Below, piece by piece: positions 1 to 8,364 of a DNA stretch of 64,000 nt (its first letter is position 1; each line of letters begins with the position of its first letter). A program made the position numbers and the translations under genes. The notes under the pieces are model-generated. The model was not told the origin of the DNA, made no database searches, and was given only the letters and a program-made list of their open reading frames with translations. Source of the stretch: Olleya sp. Hel_I_94 (GTDB taxonomy: Bacteria; Bacteroidota; Bacteroidia; Flavobacteriales; Flavobacteriaceae); the NCBI RefSeq assembly GCF_007827365.1, contig NZ_VISI01000002.1:997001-1061000 (forward strand). Reading direction: 5' to 3'.

Positions 1-53
1 AAAATCTAAGAACAAAATCGATAATTATGTCTAAAGAAAAATCCAAGAAACAA

Positions 54-1424
54 TTATTTCAACTTAGTAATTAACACCTCTAAATTTACTTTATCCTGTT
101 CCCCTGAAATCATATTTTTTAAAGTGAATTGATTATTTTTAAGTTCCTCCTCTCCTACTAAAACAACAAATGGTATGTTACGCTTATTGGCATAATTCAT
201 TTGCTTTTTCATTTTAGCACTATCAGGATACAGCTCGGCATTTATATTATTTGCTCTTAAAGCTTTAATTGCTTTTAAACTAAATAAGGATTCTTTATCA
301 CCAAAATTGATAAACAATACTTCTGTAGATTTTGTAATAGTTTCTGGAAACAAACCTAATTCTTCTAAAACTAAATAAATACGATCTAATCCAAAACTAA
401 TGCCTACTCCACTTACATTTTTAAGACCAAATATTCCTGTTAAATCATCGTAACGACCTCCTCCACCAATAGATCCCATTGCTACACCTTCTGGTGCAGA
501 TACCTCAAAGATAGCTCCTGTATAATAATTTAAACCTCTAGCTAACGTTACATCTAACTGTAATTTAGCAGATTTTAAACCTAATGCAGTTATAGCCTCA
601 TTAATAAAACTTAACTCTTCTATTCCTTTTTGACCTTCTTCAGAGGTACTTAAAATAGATTTTAAACTCTCTATTTGTGACCCAAAATCACCTTTTAAAG
701 TAAATAAAGGTTGAAGCTTAGCTATACCGTCTTCAGAAATACCTTTACCAAGCATTTCTTCCTTTACCTTATCCTCTCCTATTTTATCTAATTTATCTAA
801 AGCAACAGTAAAATCGATTAACTTATCACTTGCTCCAATAACCTCAGCAATACCAGATAATATTTTACGATTGTTTATTTTAATTGTAGCACCTTCTAAC
901 TTTAAAGCTGTAAACACGTTGTCATACAACTGTACAAACTCTACTTCTTGCCATAAACTATCACTACCAACCACGTCTGCATCACATTGATAAAACTCTC
1001 TAAAACGTCCTTTTTGTGGTCTATCAGCACGCCAAACAGGTTGCATTTGATAGCGTTTAAACGGAAATTCTATTTCGTTTTGATGTTGGACTACGTATCT
1101 AGCAAATGGTACTGTTAAGTCGTAGCGTAATGCCTTTTCTGAGATTCTTGGTGTTATTTTAGCTGAGTCCTTTAAAGCATATAATGGCTCGTCCACTTTT
1201 GATAAAAAGTCACCTGAATTCAAAATTTTAAAAATCAAACGATCACCTTCTTCTCCATACTTACCCATTAAGGTATCAGAGTTTTCAAAACTTGGTGTCT
1301 CTATTGGCTGAAATCCAAAACGTTGAAATTGTGATTTTATAGTACTAAATATATAGTTACGTTTTGCAACTTCTTCTGGATTAAAATCTCTTGTTCCTTT
1401 TGGTATACTTGGTTTTTGTGCCAT
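54..1424 (-). CDS. hisS: Histidyl-tRNA synthetase
   Basis: This is a class II aminoacyl-tRNA synthetase that charges tRNA-His in the cytoplasm. The 456-residue product has the expected length. It shows the N-terminal KGTRDF segment (residues 9-14), class II motif 2 around residues 124-151 ([14 protein letters not shown] followed by FREFYQCD), the HisRS-specific [15 protein letters not shown] segment (294-308), the GGGGRYDDL stretch (320-328) and motif 3 GISFGLDRI (341-349). A C-terminal anticodon-binding domain follows. The ATG at 1424 gives the family-typical N-terminus. The gene stands alone on the minus strand behind a short leader that carries an inverted repeat. Confidence 0.97.
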   Translation of the reverse strand: MAQKPSIPKGTRDFNPEEVAKRNYIFSTIKSQFQRFGFQPIETPSFENSDTLMGKYGEEGDRLIFKILNSGDFLSKVDEPLYALKDSAKITPRISEKALRYDLTVPFARYVVQHQNEIEFPFKRYQMQPVWRADRPQKGRFREFYQCDADVVGSDSLWQEVEFVQLYDNVFTALKLEGATIKINNRKILSGIAEVIGASDKLIDFTVALDKLDKIGEDKVKEEMLGKGISEDGIAKLQPLFTLKGDFGSQIESLKSILSTSEEGQKGIEELSFINEAITALGLKSAKLQLDVTLARGLNYYTGAIFEVSAPEGVAMGSIGGGGRYDDLTGIFGLKNVSGVGISFGLDRIYLVLEELGLFPETITKSTEVLFINFGDKESLFSLKAIKALRANNINAELYPDSAKMKKQMNYANKRNIPFVVLVGEEELKNNQFTLKNMISGEQDKVNLEVLITKLK

Positions 1425-1471
1425 ATATATTCCTTTTATTAAAAGGGTTTTATTTGTGTTACTTTAAACGT

Positions 1472-1501
1472 ATTCTGTACTTATACAGAATAACAAAAAT
1501 A
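1472..1501 (-). promoter_or_regulatory. hisS leader: inverted repeat and possible -7 box
   Basis: Seen: ATTCTGTA (1472-1479) and TACAGAAT (1484-1491) form a perfect 8-bp inverted repeat around a 4-nt loop. Just upstream on the minus strand lies TATTTTTG (1494-1501), which fits the Bacteroidetes -7 element TAnnTTTG. I find no good -33 TTG at the usual 19-20 nt. No T-run follows the hairpin, so it is not an obvious terminator. It could be an operator or a leader hairpin. Confidence 0.35.
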
Positions 1502-1544
1502 GTGGTTTTAATTTATTTTTTAAACTACCGTTTTCAGGACTTGT

Positions 1545-2012
1545 TTAGTTAATTAACTTGTTCATGTACTCATACAACTCTCCTTTTGTAATAGCACTTC
1601 CTGATTGAATAAGCTTAAATTTATCTAAGTTTTTATCCTCAGAATAGTCTTTTTTACCTTGTGTAAAGGTTACTGTGTCGTCCATTAAATTTTCGCGCAA
1701 CCAGTTAAAACCATCTGGTGTAGTTACATCTATTGGACCATCTATCTTGATACCTATAACGTGCATATGGTCGTCATTAAAAGTAAATAAGTGTAAGTTA
1801 TGTGCAGATATTTGCTCCACATACTTTACTTGGTTTAACACACCTTCCCAAACTAAATCACTAAAAACATCTAGCTCCTGTTCTGCTACTTCTGGTTTAT
1901 CCTTTTTTAAGGTTTCCCACTCGTCTGCTGTAATGGTCTGTGTTGCTAAAAAGTTTATAAACTCTTTATGTAATTCTTCAAATTGTTCTTTTGTAAGTCT
2001 AGAATACTTCAT
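1545..2012 (-). CDS. Conserved Bacteroidetes protein of unknown function (possibly DUF6495)
   Basis: A 155-residue soluble protein with no signal peptide or membrane segment. It starts MKYSRLTKEQFEELHKEF, an N-terminus I associate with a small Flavobacteria-restricted family (possibly DUF6495; recognised from memory, not checked). It is rich in Asp and Glu, and its centre contains HNLHLFTFNDDHMHVIGI. It lies 5 bp downstream of the glycerophosphodiesterase gene on the same strand, so the two are probably co-transcribed. I cannot assign a function. Confidence 0.75.
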   Translation of the reverse strand: MKYSRLTKEQFEELHKEFINFLATQTITADEWETLKKDKPEVAEQELDVFSDLVWEGVLNQVKYVEQISAHNLHLFTFNDDHMHVIGIKIDGPIDVTTPDGFNWLRENLMDDTVTFTQGKKDYSEDKNLDKFKLIQSGSAITKGELYEYMNKLIN

Positions 2013-2017
2013 TTTTT

Positions 2018-2956
2018 CTATTTCTTAATATTTAACGCTTTAGCGACCTCAAAAGGTCTGTCTGTTGCAAAAACATCTATTCCTTTGTCTTTCCATATGG
2101 TATATGGTACTTCTCCTTTAGCTTGAGCTTGTTTGTCTAAGTTACCCAAAGTTCCTAAAATAGTTTTAATACCATGAGATTGGACTGTTTTATAAAAGTC
2201 ATTTGGTGATAACTTAGTACCTGTAAAGGCTAACATATTTTGAGTTGGTATGCTTGAATGTAATAACCAATCTAATTCTTTTTGATTTCTGGCAGAAACA
2301 GATAGTAATAAATTAGGTGCTAATTTATGTGCTTCTGTTGCTTGCTCCATATCATAAGTTATAATTATTGATACATCTTCTGCTTCTACTTGTTTTACTA
2401 ATGCTACAATAGCATCAAAAGACACGCTTTTTTTCTTGTCTAAAGTTAATACGACATTGTTTTGTTTAGCCCATACTAAAACGTCTTTTAAAGCTGGAAT
2501 TTTAAAAGTAGTCTCATTACCGTAATCATCTTGTAGATTAAAAGCCTGAAGCTCTTCAAACGTATATTTATTTAATCTATCTGTCCCTGTGGTTGTACGC
2601 TCTAATGTATTATCATGCATTAATACTAATACGTTATCTCTAGTTTGTGCGACATCGATTTCATAAATAGCAGGTATACTATCGTTAATATATTTTAAGG
2701 TTTCTAAACAGTTTTCTGGATAATGTTTTAACCCTTTACCACCTCTATGCACACTGATAATAACATTTTGGTCTGGTGTATATTTAAAAGCGTTAATTAA
2801 AGCAGAAGGTTTTGATGTTGGTATTGTTACTGCTGTTTCATTTACAACCGTTACCTCTTGCTTATTATTTTTGCACGATATAAAGCTAATTACAATTAGT
2901 AAAAAATATAGTGGCTTAATGGCTTGATTTCCGCGAAAGCGATTTAATAATTTCAT
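2018..2956 (-). CDS. Glycerophosphodiester phosphodiesterase, lipoprotein
   Basis: Hydrolyses glycerophosphodiesters to glycerol-3-phosphate and an alcohol; predicted to be membrane-anchored outside the cytoplasm. I chose the ATG at 2956, giving 312 residues. It yields a clean lipoprotein signal (LLIVISFISC), and the frame further upstream runs into the terminator of the neighbouring receptor gene. GDPD hallmarks are visible: HRGGKGLKHYPENCLET with the catalytic His and the metal-binding ENCLE, then EIDVAQTRDNVLVLMHDNTL with the EID metal site and the second catalytic His. Good length for a single-domain GDPD. It precedes a small conserved gene by 5 bp. Substrate not determinable. Confidence 0.92.
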   Translation of the reverse strand: MKLLNRFRGNQAIKPLYFLLIVISFISCKNNKQEVTVVNETAVTIPTSKPSALINAFKYTPDQNVIISVHRGGKGLKHYPENCLETLKYINDSIPAIYEIDVAQTRDNVLVLMHDNTLERTTTGTDRLNKYTFEELQAFNLQDDYGNETTFKIPALKDVLVWAKQNNVVLTLDKKKSVSFDAIVALVKQVEAEDVSIIITYDMEQATEAHKLAPNLLLSVSARNQKELDWLLHSSIPTQNMLAFTGTKLSPNDFYKTVQSHGIKTILGTLGNLDKQAQAKGEVPYTIWKDKGIDVFATDRPFEVAKALNIKK

Positions 2957-2983
2957 TGAGTATTGTTTTTTGTATTTTTTAGT

Positions 2984-3014
2984 ATAAAAAAAATGCGCTC
3001 CTATAAAGGAGCGC
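2984..3014 (-). terminator. Rho-independent terminator of the Oar-like receptor gene
   Basis: GCGCTCC (2995-3001) and GGAGCGC (3008-3014) form a 7-bp GC-rich stem around TATAAA. On the minus strand the stem is followed by a T-run (A-run at 2984-2993 on plus). It sits directly downstream of the receptor stop codon. Confidence 0.85.
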
Positions 3015-3043
3015 AAATTTAAAAAATATCTGTGACGTATGGA

Positions 3044-6000
3044 CTAGAAAATGTATCTAACTCCAAATTGTGCTTGCCATCTTGATAAAAGACTTGTATC
3101 GTATGAAAAAGTTTCGGTTACACCTGTAAATGTATAGGTTGGTACTCCAGATGCATCTACATCTACACCAACTGGTTGTACAGATGTTGGTTGTTGTACT
3201 ACTCCCCAATCACTATTTAATAAGTTACCTAAGTTTAAAATATCAACGCTAAATTGGATTGTGTTATAATTATCACCACCAACGTTAAATTTATAGTCTT
3301 GTAATAATTTTAAATCCCAACGTCCTCTCCATGGTGCTAATGCTCCGTAACGCTCTACATAATCTCCACGACGATCACTTAAGTAATCATCTTGCTGGAT
3401 AAACGCTTCAAAAGCTTCTGCTTGTCCTGCTCCAGAAAATTGCATTTGCTGCAGCTCTGAAGAAGTTGGAACATATAATAAATCATTTAAATTAGATCCA
3501 TCTCCATTTAAATCTCCTCCATAAGTGTAGTTAAAACGTCCACCTTGTGCGTATTCAAAAAATGTAGAGATTGTAGTAGCCCATTTGTCTTTACCATAAG
3601 TAAACTTTTTACTTGCTACACCAATAAAACGGTGTGTGTCTCCATATTTAGAGTAAGACAAAACGTCGTTATTAGCATTACCAACTACTGGGTTAAATGC
3701 AAAAGCATCTCCAGTGATTTCTGCCTCGATAGAGTTTACGTCTTTTGAATTTAAATAGTTGTATGCTATAGTTGTATACAATCCGTTATCAAATGTTTTT
3801 TGCGCTTTTGCTGTAAAATTCCAAACGCGTCCTTTATCCGAATTTGTAAATACATAAGCATTATTAATAATGTCACCTGAAGTATAAATTGGTCTTGTGT
3901 CTCCTGGTGCATTAAGTACTCCTGAAGGATTACGTAATCCCCAATTTTGTACATGCGCTCCATTAATATCTTTTGTGTAAGAGATATCTCCTGTTGCTAC
4001 AATACCGTTTTCAAATCTGTAATCTGTACCAATATTTGTTCTCCATACTTGTGGGAATTTAAAATCAGGATCTACCATTTGGTAAAAGAAAACCTCTGGA
4101 TTAGCTATTTGGTTACCTAACCATACAAATGGTAAACGACCAGTAAATAATCCTGTTCCACCACGTACTTGAAAACTGTTATCTCCTTTTACATCGTAAT
4201 TAAAACCAACTCTTGGAGAAATTAATACTTTGTTTGAAGGCATTTTAGTGTTATCTAAAAACACACCTTCTCCTGTATTTGGATTGATATACTCAATATC
4301 TGGAGCATAACAACATGCTCTGTCAATAACCTCTTGTGCTTTAGTAGAAGAATCAAAAAATAATGGTTTGTCAAATCTTACACCATAGGTTAATTTAAAG
4401 TTTTCTGTAACATTCCATTCATCTTGTAAATAAAATGCTAATTGTCCAACATTAGTTTCTGCTAGAGCAAATCCTCCTGCAACACCTTCTCCGTTTGCTT
4501 GTAAACTTGCATCTGCAGCAGCAGCTTCGTTAAATAAATTTTGTAATTGACCAGAATCCACAAAGTTTTGGAAATCATCCATTGTTGTAGTTGGGAAGAA
4601 AACCCCTTGTGCACCATAAGCACCTAAATTAAAAGAGTTATCAAATTGAAATTTTTCATATGAAAAACCAACAGTATATGTATGATCACCTTCTACATAA
4701 TTTAAATTATTAGAAAACTGAAACACCTTTTGGTCTAATCTATTATTAATTGAAAATGGCTCATGACCAGCAATTATATAGTTTGATCCACCATCTGTAA
4801 TTGTAATCGTTGGTGCTGGCGAAGATAATGCGTCTCTAAAATCATCAAAATGCGTATAACCCATTTGAAATTTATTAGTCACATTTCCTGATAAAGTAGA
4901 ATTTAACTCAACTTGTACTGACTGTATATTGTTATTAATTTCATAACCAGTATTTTCAAATTGTAATGTGTTAGTATTAGGACCTCTAAATCCTAATGCA
5001 GATGGATGGGCTGGCTTTTCTTTAGAGGCATTTAAAAAATTATAAATTACCGCTAAACGGTTATTATCATTGATATTCCAATCTAATTTAAATAATCCTT
5101 TAGTAGAGTTTGAGTCGTAATTAAATCCTTCAAATCTTCCTGGATCATATCCTAAATCCAATAATGCATTTTGTACAGTTAATAAGTCTTCTAATTCTAC
5201 TCGACTTTCATTAATTGCTCCTGTACCTCTATTTGGGGCAAATCCGTTTGTTCCTAAATCTGAACGCTCATCTTTTTCAAAGTTTACAAAAAAGAATAAT
5301 TTGTTTTTAATTACTGGACCTCCAATACTAATTCCGTATTGATTTTGCTCTAAATCTGATTGAAAAACGTCTTCTCCTCGTATTTTACCACCAGTCATGT
5401 CTTCATTTCTTGTAAAACCATAAACTGTACCGTGAAACTCATTAGTTCCGCTTTTTGTTACTGCATTTACTGCTGCACCTGTAAAACCAGATAATGTCAC
5501 ATCGTAAGGCGCTAATGATACTTGTATTTGATCAATAGCATCTAAAGATATTGGTTGTGAGTCTGTTTGACCTCCAGGAGTTGCTGCATCTAATCCAAAC
5601 GGATTATTAAATACTGCTCCATCCAGTGTAAAGTTATTAAACTGGTCGTTTCTACCTCCAAAAGAGTTTCCTGATGATGACGGTTCTAATCTAGTAAAAT
5701 CTGAAGCTGATCTAGAAATTGTTGGTAACGTAGTTAATTCACGTCGTCCAACACTTGTTTCTGCTCCTGTTCTATCACTTCCAAACGTTCCGGAAGACGA
5801 TCCTGTAATTACGACCTCATCTAGCGATACTTCACTAGAGCTCATAACCGCATCTAAATTTGTTGTTTTACCTAATGTTAAATATACATCAGAAAAAATT
5901 TGATCTTTAAAACCAACATAGGTTATAGATACTTTGTATGGTCCTCCAACCCTAAGGTTAAGTAAATTGTAACGACCATCCAAATTTGTAATTGCACCAT

Positions 6001-6160
6001 ACTTTGTTCCTGTTGGCTCATGGATAGCTACAACATTAGCTCCAAATAATGGCATATTAGCGTCTTCTGTAATAAGTCCCTTAATATTAGCTGTGGTAAC
6101 TTGTGCAAAACTTAATACTGTAAATAGCAATAAAGCTATAGTTAAATTTAGTTTTTTCAT
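3044..6160 (-). CDS. Oar-like TonB-dependent outer-membrane receptor
   Basis: A 1038-residue outer-membrane protein: signal peptide MKKLNLTIALLLFTVLSFAQ, then a carboxypeptidase-regulatory-like beta-sandwich (about residues 22-105), then a plug domain (about 115-230) leading into a large beta-barrel that ends in aromatic RYIF, as expected for BAM recognition. The stretches DQFNNFTLDGAVFNNPFGLD and FTGAAVNAVTKSGTNEFHGT are typical of the Oar subgroup (named after Myxococcus Oar), which functions without a SusD partner. No SusD gene is adjacent, in agreement. The substrate is unknown; Oar members have been linked to protein/peptide traffic and adhesion. Single-gene transcript with its own terminator. 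Confidence 0.92.
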   Translation of the reverse strand: MKKLNLTIALLLFTVLSFAQVTTANIKGLITEDANMPLFGANVVAIHEPTGTKYGAITNLDGRYNLLNLRVGGPYKVSITYVGFKDQIFSDVYLTLGKTTNLDAVMSSSEVSLDEVVITGSSSGTFGSDRTGAETSVGRRELTTLPTISRSASDFTRLEPSSSGNSFGGRNDQFNNFTLDGAVFNNPFGLDAATPGGQTDSQPISLDAIDQIQVSLAPYDVTLSGFTGAAVNAVTKSGTNEFHGTVYGFTRNEDMTGGKIRGEDVFQSDLEQNQYGISIGGPVIKNKLFFFVNFEKDERSDLGTNGFAPNRGTGAINESRVELEDLLTVQNALLDLGYDPGRFEGFNYDSNSTKGLFKLDWNINDNNRLAVIYNFLNASKEKPAHPSALGFRGPNTNTLQFENTGYEINNNIQSVQVELNSTLSGNVTNKFQMGYTHFDDFRDALSSPAPTITITDGGSNYIIAGHEPFSINNRLDQKVFQFSNNLNYVEGDHTYTVGFSYEKFQFDNSFNLGAYGAQGVFFPTTTMDDFQNFVDSGQLQNLFNEAAAADASLQANGEGVAGGFALAETNVGQLAFYLQDEWNVTENFKLTYGVRFDKPLFFDSSTKAQEVIDRACCYAPDIEYINPNTGEGVFLDNTKMPSNKVLISPRVGFNYDVKGDNSFQVRGGTGLFTGRLPFVWLGNQIANPEVFFYQMVDPDFKFPQVWRTNIGTDYRFENGIVATGDISYTKDINGAHVQNWGLRNPSGVLNAPGDTRPIYTSGDIINNAYVFTNSDKGRVWNFTAKAQKTFDNGLYTTIAYNYLNSKDVNSIEAEITGDAFAFNPVVGNANNDVLSYSKYGDTHRFIGVASKKFTYGKDKWATTISTFFEYAQGGRFNYTYGGDLNGDGSNLNDLLYVPTSSELQQMQFSGAGQAEAFEAFIQQDDYLSDRRGDYVERYGALAPWRGRWDLKLLQDYKFNVGGDNYNTIQFSVDILNLGNLLNSDWGVVQQPTSVQPVGVDVDASGVPTYTFTGVTETFSYDTSLLSRWQAQFGVRYIF

Positions 6161-6181
6161 TGTGTTGTGTGTTTGTTAGAC

Positions 6182-6211
6182 ATTATGCATGCATAATATT
6201 TAACAAAAATA
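6182..6211 (-). promoter_or_regulatory. Putative promoter -7 box and 16-bp perfect palindrome upstream of the Oar-like gene
   Basis: Seen: ATTATGCATGCATAAT (6182-6197) is a perfect 16-bp palindrome, 21 bp upstream of the start codon. On the minus strand, TATTTTTG (6204-6211) matches the Bacteroidetes -7 consensus, which would place transcription start inside or at the edge of the palindrome. That is a natural operator position. No convincing -33 TTG is present, so the promoter assignment is tentative. Confidence 0.4.
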
Positions 6212-6219
6212 TAACAAAA

Positions 6220-6245
6220 AAAGCCACTCTAAATAGAGTGGCTTT
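6220..6245 (-). terminator. Terminator of the rpsF-rpsR-rplI operon
   Basis: GCCACTCT / AGAGTGGC around AAAT, extended by A/T pairs, forms an 11-bp stem. On the minus strand it is followed by a run of T. It lies about 45 bp downstream of the rplI stop. Confidence 0.85.
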
Positions 6246-6289
6246 AAAATTATGATATAATTTATTAACTTATTGTTAACAAATCTAAG

Positions 6290-6733
6290 TTATGCTTGCG
6301 CTACAACTTCAAATTCTAAATCAACATTTACAGCTCTGTGTAAACGTACTGCTGCGTTATATTTACCTAAACGCTTAACTGTAGTTACAGAAATGTATTT
6401 TTTATCGATGTCTTGACCTTCTTTAGCTAATGCTTCAGCAACGTCAATGTTGTTTACAGATCCAAATAATTTGTCTCCTTGACCAACTTTAGCAGCGATT
6501 TTGATTTCTAAAGCTTTAATTGCTTCAGCCACTTTATTAGCTTCTTCAACTTCTTTAGACTCTTTGTAAGCACGTTGCTTTAAAGTTTCTTCTAATACTT
6601 TTTTAGCAGATTTTGTTGCTAAAACAGCATGACCTGTAGGGATTAAAAAGTTTCTACCATAACCGTTCTTAACCGTTACAACATCGTCTTTAAATCCTAA
6701 ATTCTCAACGTCTTGTTTTAATATAAGTTCCAT
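6290..6733 (-). CDS. rplI: 50S ribosomal protein L9
   Basis: Binds 23S rRNA near the L1 stalk and helps maintain reading frame. The 147-residue length is typical. The N-terminal domain carries the L9 signature region (VKNGYGRNFLIPTGHAVLAT, about residues 21-40), followed by the long connecting helix rich in Lys/Glu/Ala and the C-terminal domain. Last gene of the rpsF-rpsR-rplI operon, 13 bp after rpsR, with a strong terminator behind it. Confidence 0.97.
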   Translation of the reverse strand: MELILKQDVENLGFKDDVVTVKNGYGRNFLIPTGHAVLATKSAKKVLEETLKQRAYKESKEVEEANKVAEAIKALEIKIAAKVGQGDKLFGSVNNIDVAEALAKEGQDIDKKYISVTTVKRLGKYNAAVRLHRAVNVDLEFEVVAQA

Positions 6734-6746
6734 TGTTATGATATTT

Positions 6747-7043
6747 TTATTTTAATAAATCTGCTACGTATGGCATTAAAGCTAAGTGACGTGCTCTTTT
6801 TACAGCTACAGACACTTTTCTTTGATACTTTAATGACGTACCTGTTAAACGTCTTGGTAAAATTTTACCTTGAGCGTTAACAAATCCTAATAACCAATCT
6901 GCATCTTTGTAATCTACATACTTGATACCAGACTTTTTGAAACGACAATACTTTTTGTTTTTGTTAGTTTCAATATTTAAAGGAGTAAGATATCTAATTT
7001 CTCCTTCTTTTTTTCCTTTTGATTGTTGTTCTATACTTGACAT
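6747..7043 (-). CDS. rpsR: 30S ribosomal protein S18
   Basis: Small-subunit protein that binds 16S rRNA together with S6. It is 98 residues long, with a basic N-terminal extension before the conserved core ([21 protein letters not shown], then [32 protein letters not shown]). The core is the classic S18 signature. It sits 2 bp downstream of rpsF, consistent with stoichiometric co-translation of the S6:S18 pair. Confidence 0.97.
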   Translation of the reverse strand: MSSIEQQSKGKKEGEIRYLTPLNIETNKNKKYCRFKKSGIKYVDYKDADWLLGFVNAQGKILPRRLTGTSLKYQRKVSVAVKRARHLALMPYVADLLK

Positions 7044-7045
7044 AA

Positions 7046-7384
7046 TTACGCTTTTTGTTTAAGTTTAACTCTTCTACGTTCCGCCCATGACACTGCATGT
7101 TTGTCCATAGTTACAGTTAAGTAACGCATAAAACGCTCATCACGTCTAAACTCTACTTCTAAAGGATTGATTACCTCTCCTTCTACTTGGTACTCAAATA
7201 AGTGATAAAATCCACTTTTTTTGTTTTGTATTGGGTAAGCTAACTTTTTAAGTCCCCAATCTTCTTTTGATACCATCTTTGCTCCTCTAGATACAAGAAA
7301 TTCTTCGTATTTCTGTACTGTTTCCTTTATCTGTGTTTCAGATAAAACGGGATTTAAGATGAAAACAGTTTCATAATGATTCAT
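7046..7384 (-). CDS. rpsF: 30S ribosomal protein S6
   Basis: 112 residues. It begins [16 protein letters not shown] and contains [24 protein letters not shown] and [16 protein letters not shown], the standard S6 fold, which forms a heterodimer with S18. First gene of a three-gene ribosomal operon. A well-formed Bacteroidetes promoter lies 34-65 bp upstream. Confidence 0.97.
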   Translation of the reverse strand: MNHYETVFILNPVLSETQIKETVQKYEEFLVSRGAKMVSKEDWGLKKLAYPIQNKKSGFYHLFEYQVEGEVINPLEVEFRRDERFMRYLTVTMDKHAVSWAERRRVKLKQKA

Positions 7385-7417
7385 AAAAATCTAATTTATT
7401 TGTGTTAAAAATGAGTG

Positions 7418-7449
7418 CAAAAATACTTCTTTTTATTTAATCCCACAAA
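7418..7449 (-). promoter_or_regulatory. Bacteroidetes-type promoter of rpsF-rpsR-rplI
   Basis: On the minus strand: TTTG (7449-7446), a 20-nt spacer, then TATTTTTG (7425-7418). This matches the Bacteroidetes housekeeping consensus TTTG-N19/20-TAnnTTTG. It predicts transcription start near 7411 and a leader of about 27 nt before rpsF. Confidence 0.7.
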
Positions 7450-7596
7450 TAGTTTTTAATCTAAATTTAAACTTAATTTACAGCCGAATTGCAATCTTAA
7501 TCAAATGTTAAAACTTACATTTTAGCGATGTTTTTTGGTTTTAATCCCTTTTTTTTGTACTATTGTCGATAACTTAACCTATAAAGAACATATACT

Positions 7597-8292
7597 ATGA
7601 TATTAAATTGTGTAGTAGTTGATGATTCAGCGATACAAAGACTTTCTATTGTAAAATTAATAGAGAATAATAATCATCTAAATTTAATTGCTGAATATAG
7701 CAGTGCTTTAGAGACTAAAAACGGTTTAAACACCCACAAAGTTGATCTTATCTTTTTAGATATTGAGATGCCTGTTTTAAATGGTTTTGAATTACTTGAC
7801 GTACTTAACAATAAACCCCAAATTGTTTTTGTTACAGGTAAAACAGAATACGCTTTTAAGGCATTTAATTATGATGCGACTGATTATTTACAAAAACCTA
7901 TTACTAGAGAACGTTTTAGTCAAGCTGTAGATAAAGCTGTAGAGCATCATAAATTAAAGTTAGATTATAACCAAGAAGAAGGAGAACATATCTTTGTTAA
8001 GAGTAATCTTAAAAAGCGTAAAGTTTATATTAGAGATATTAAATGGATTGAAGCACTTGGTGACTATGTAAAACTAGTTACTGAGGACACAAGCTTAGTG
8101 GTATTATCTACAATGAAAGCGTTTGAAAGCGAATTACCTGACGGTAAGTTTTTAAGAATCCATAAGTCTTATATTGTAAACCTGGACAAGGTTGATCGCT
8201 TTAACAGTAAAAATGTTGAAGTTGGTGCTTATGAAATCCCATTAAGTAGAAATAAAAAAACACAATTAGTAGATGCTTTAAACAGTATCTAA
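7597..8292 (+). CDS. LytTR-type response regulator
   Basis: 231 residues. The receiver domain (1-120) has the acidic pair VVDDS (residues 8-10), phospho-acceptor Asp55 in IFLDIEMP, the conserved Thr in FVTGKTEYAFKA and Lys in QKP. It is followed by a LytTR DNA-binding domain (about 130-230: KWIEALGDYVKLVT, LRIHKSYIVNLDKVD). This is the AlgR/LytR architecture. No histidine kinase gene is adjacent, so it is an orphan regulator whose partner must lie elsewhere. Monocistronic, with a hairpin terminator behind it. Confidence 0.93.
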   Translation: MILNCVVVDDSAIQRLSIVKLIENNNHLNLIAEYSSALETKNGLNTHKVDLIFLDIEMPVLNGFELLDVLNNKPQIVFVTGKTEYAFKAFNYDATDYLQKPITRERFSQAVDKAVEHHKLKLDYNQEEGEHIFVKSNLKKRKVYIRDIKWIEALGDYVKLVTEDTSLVVLSTMKAFESELPDGKFLRIHKSYIVNLDKVDRFNSKNVEVGAYEIPLSRNKKTQLVDALNSI

Positions 8293-8312
8293 TAACAAAA
8301 TATAATGCCCTA

Positions 8313-8343
8313 AAAAAACCTGCTTTTAAAAGCAGGTTTTTTT
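8313..8343. terminator. Bidirectional terminator between the LytTR gene and priA
   Basis: AAAACCTGCTTTT / AAAAGCAGGTTTT forms a long stem with A-run on the left and T-run on the right. It lies between convergent genes and can end transcripts from both sides. Confidence 0.85.
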
Positions 8344-8364
8344 ATATCTAATAGTTAATTAAAC

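Noticed and set aside
27..74. 15-codon open frame on the plus strand at the left edge ([11 protein letters not shown]...)
   Set aside because: It runs into the 3' end of hisS on the opposite strand, is very short and has no supporting context.
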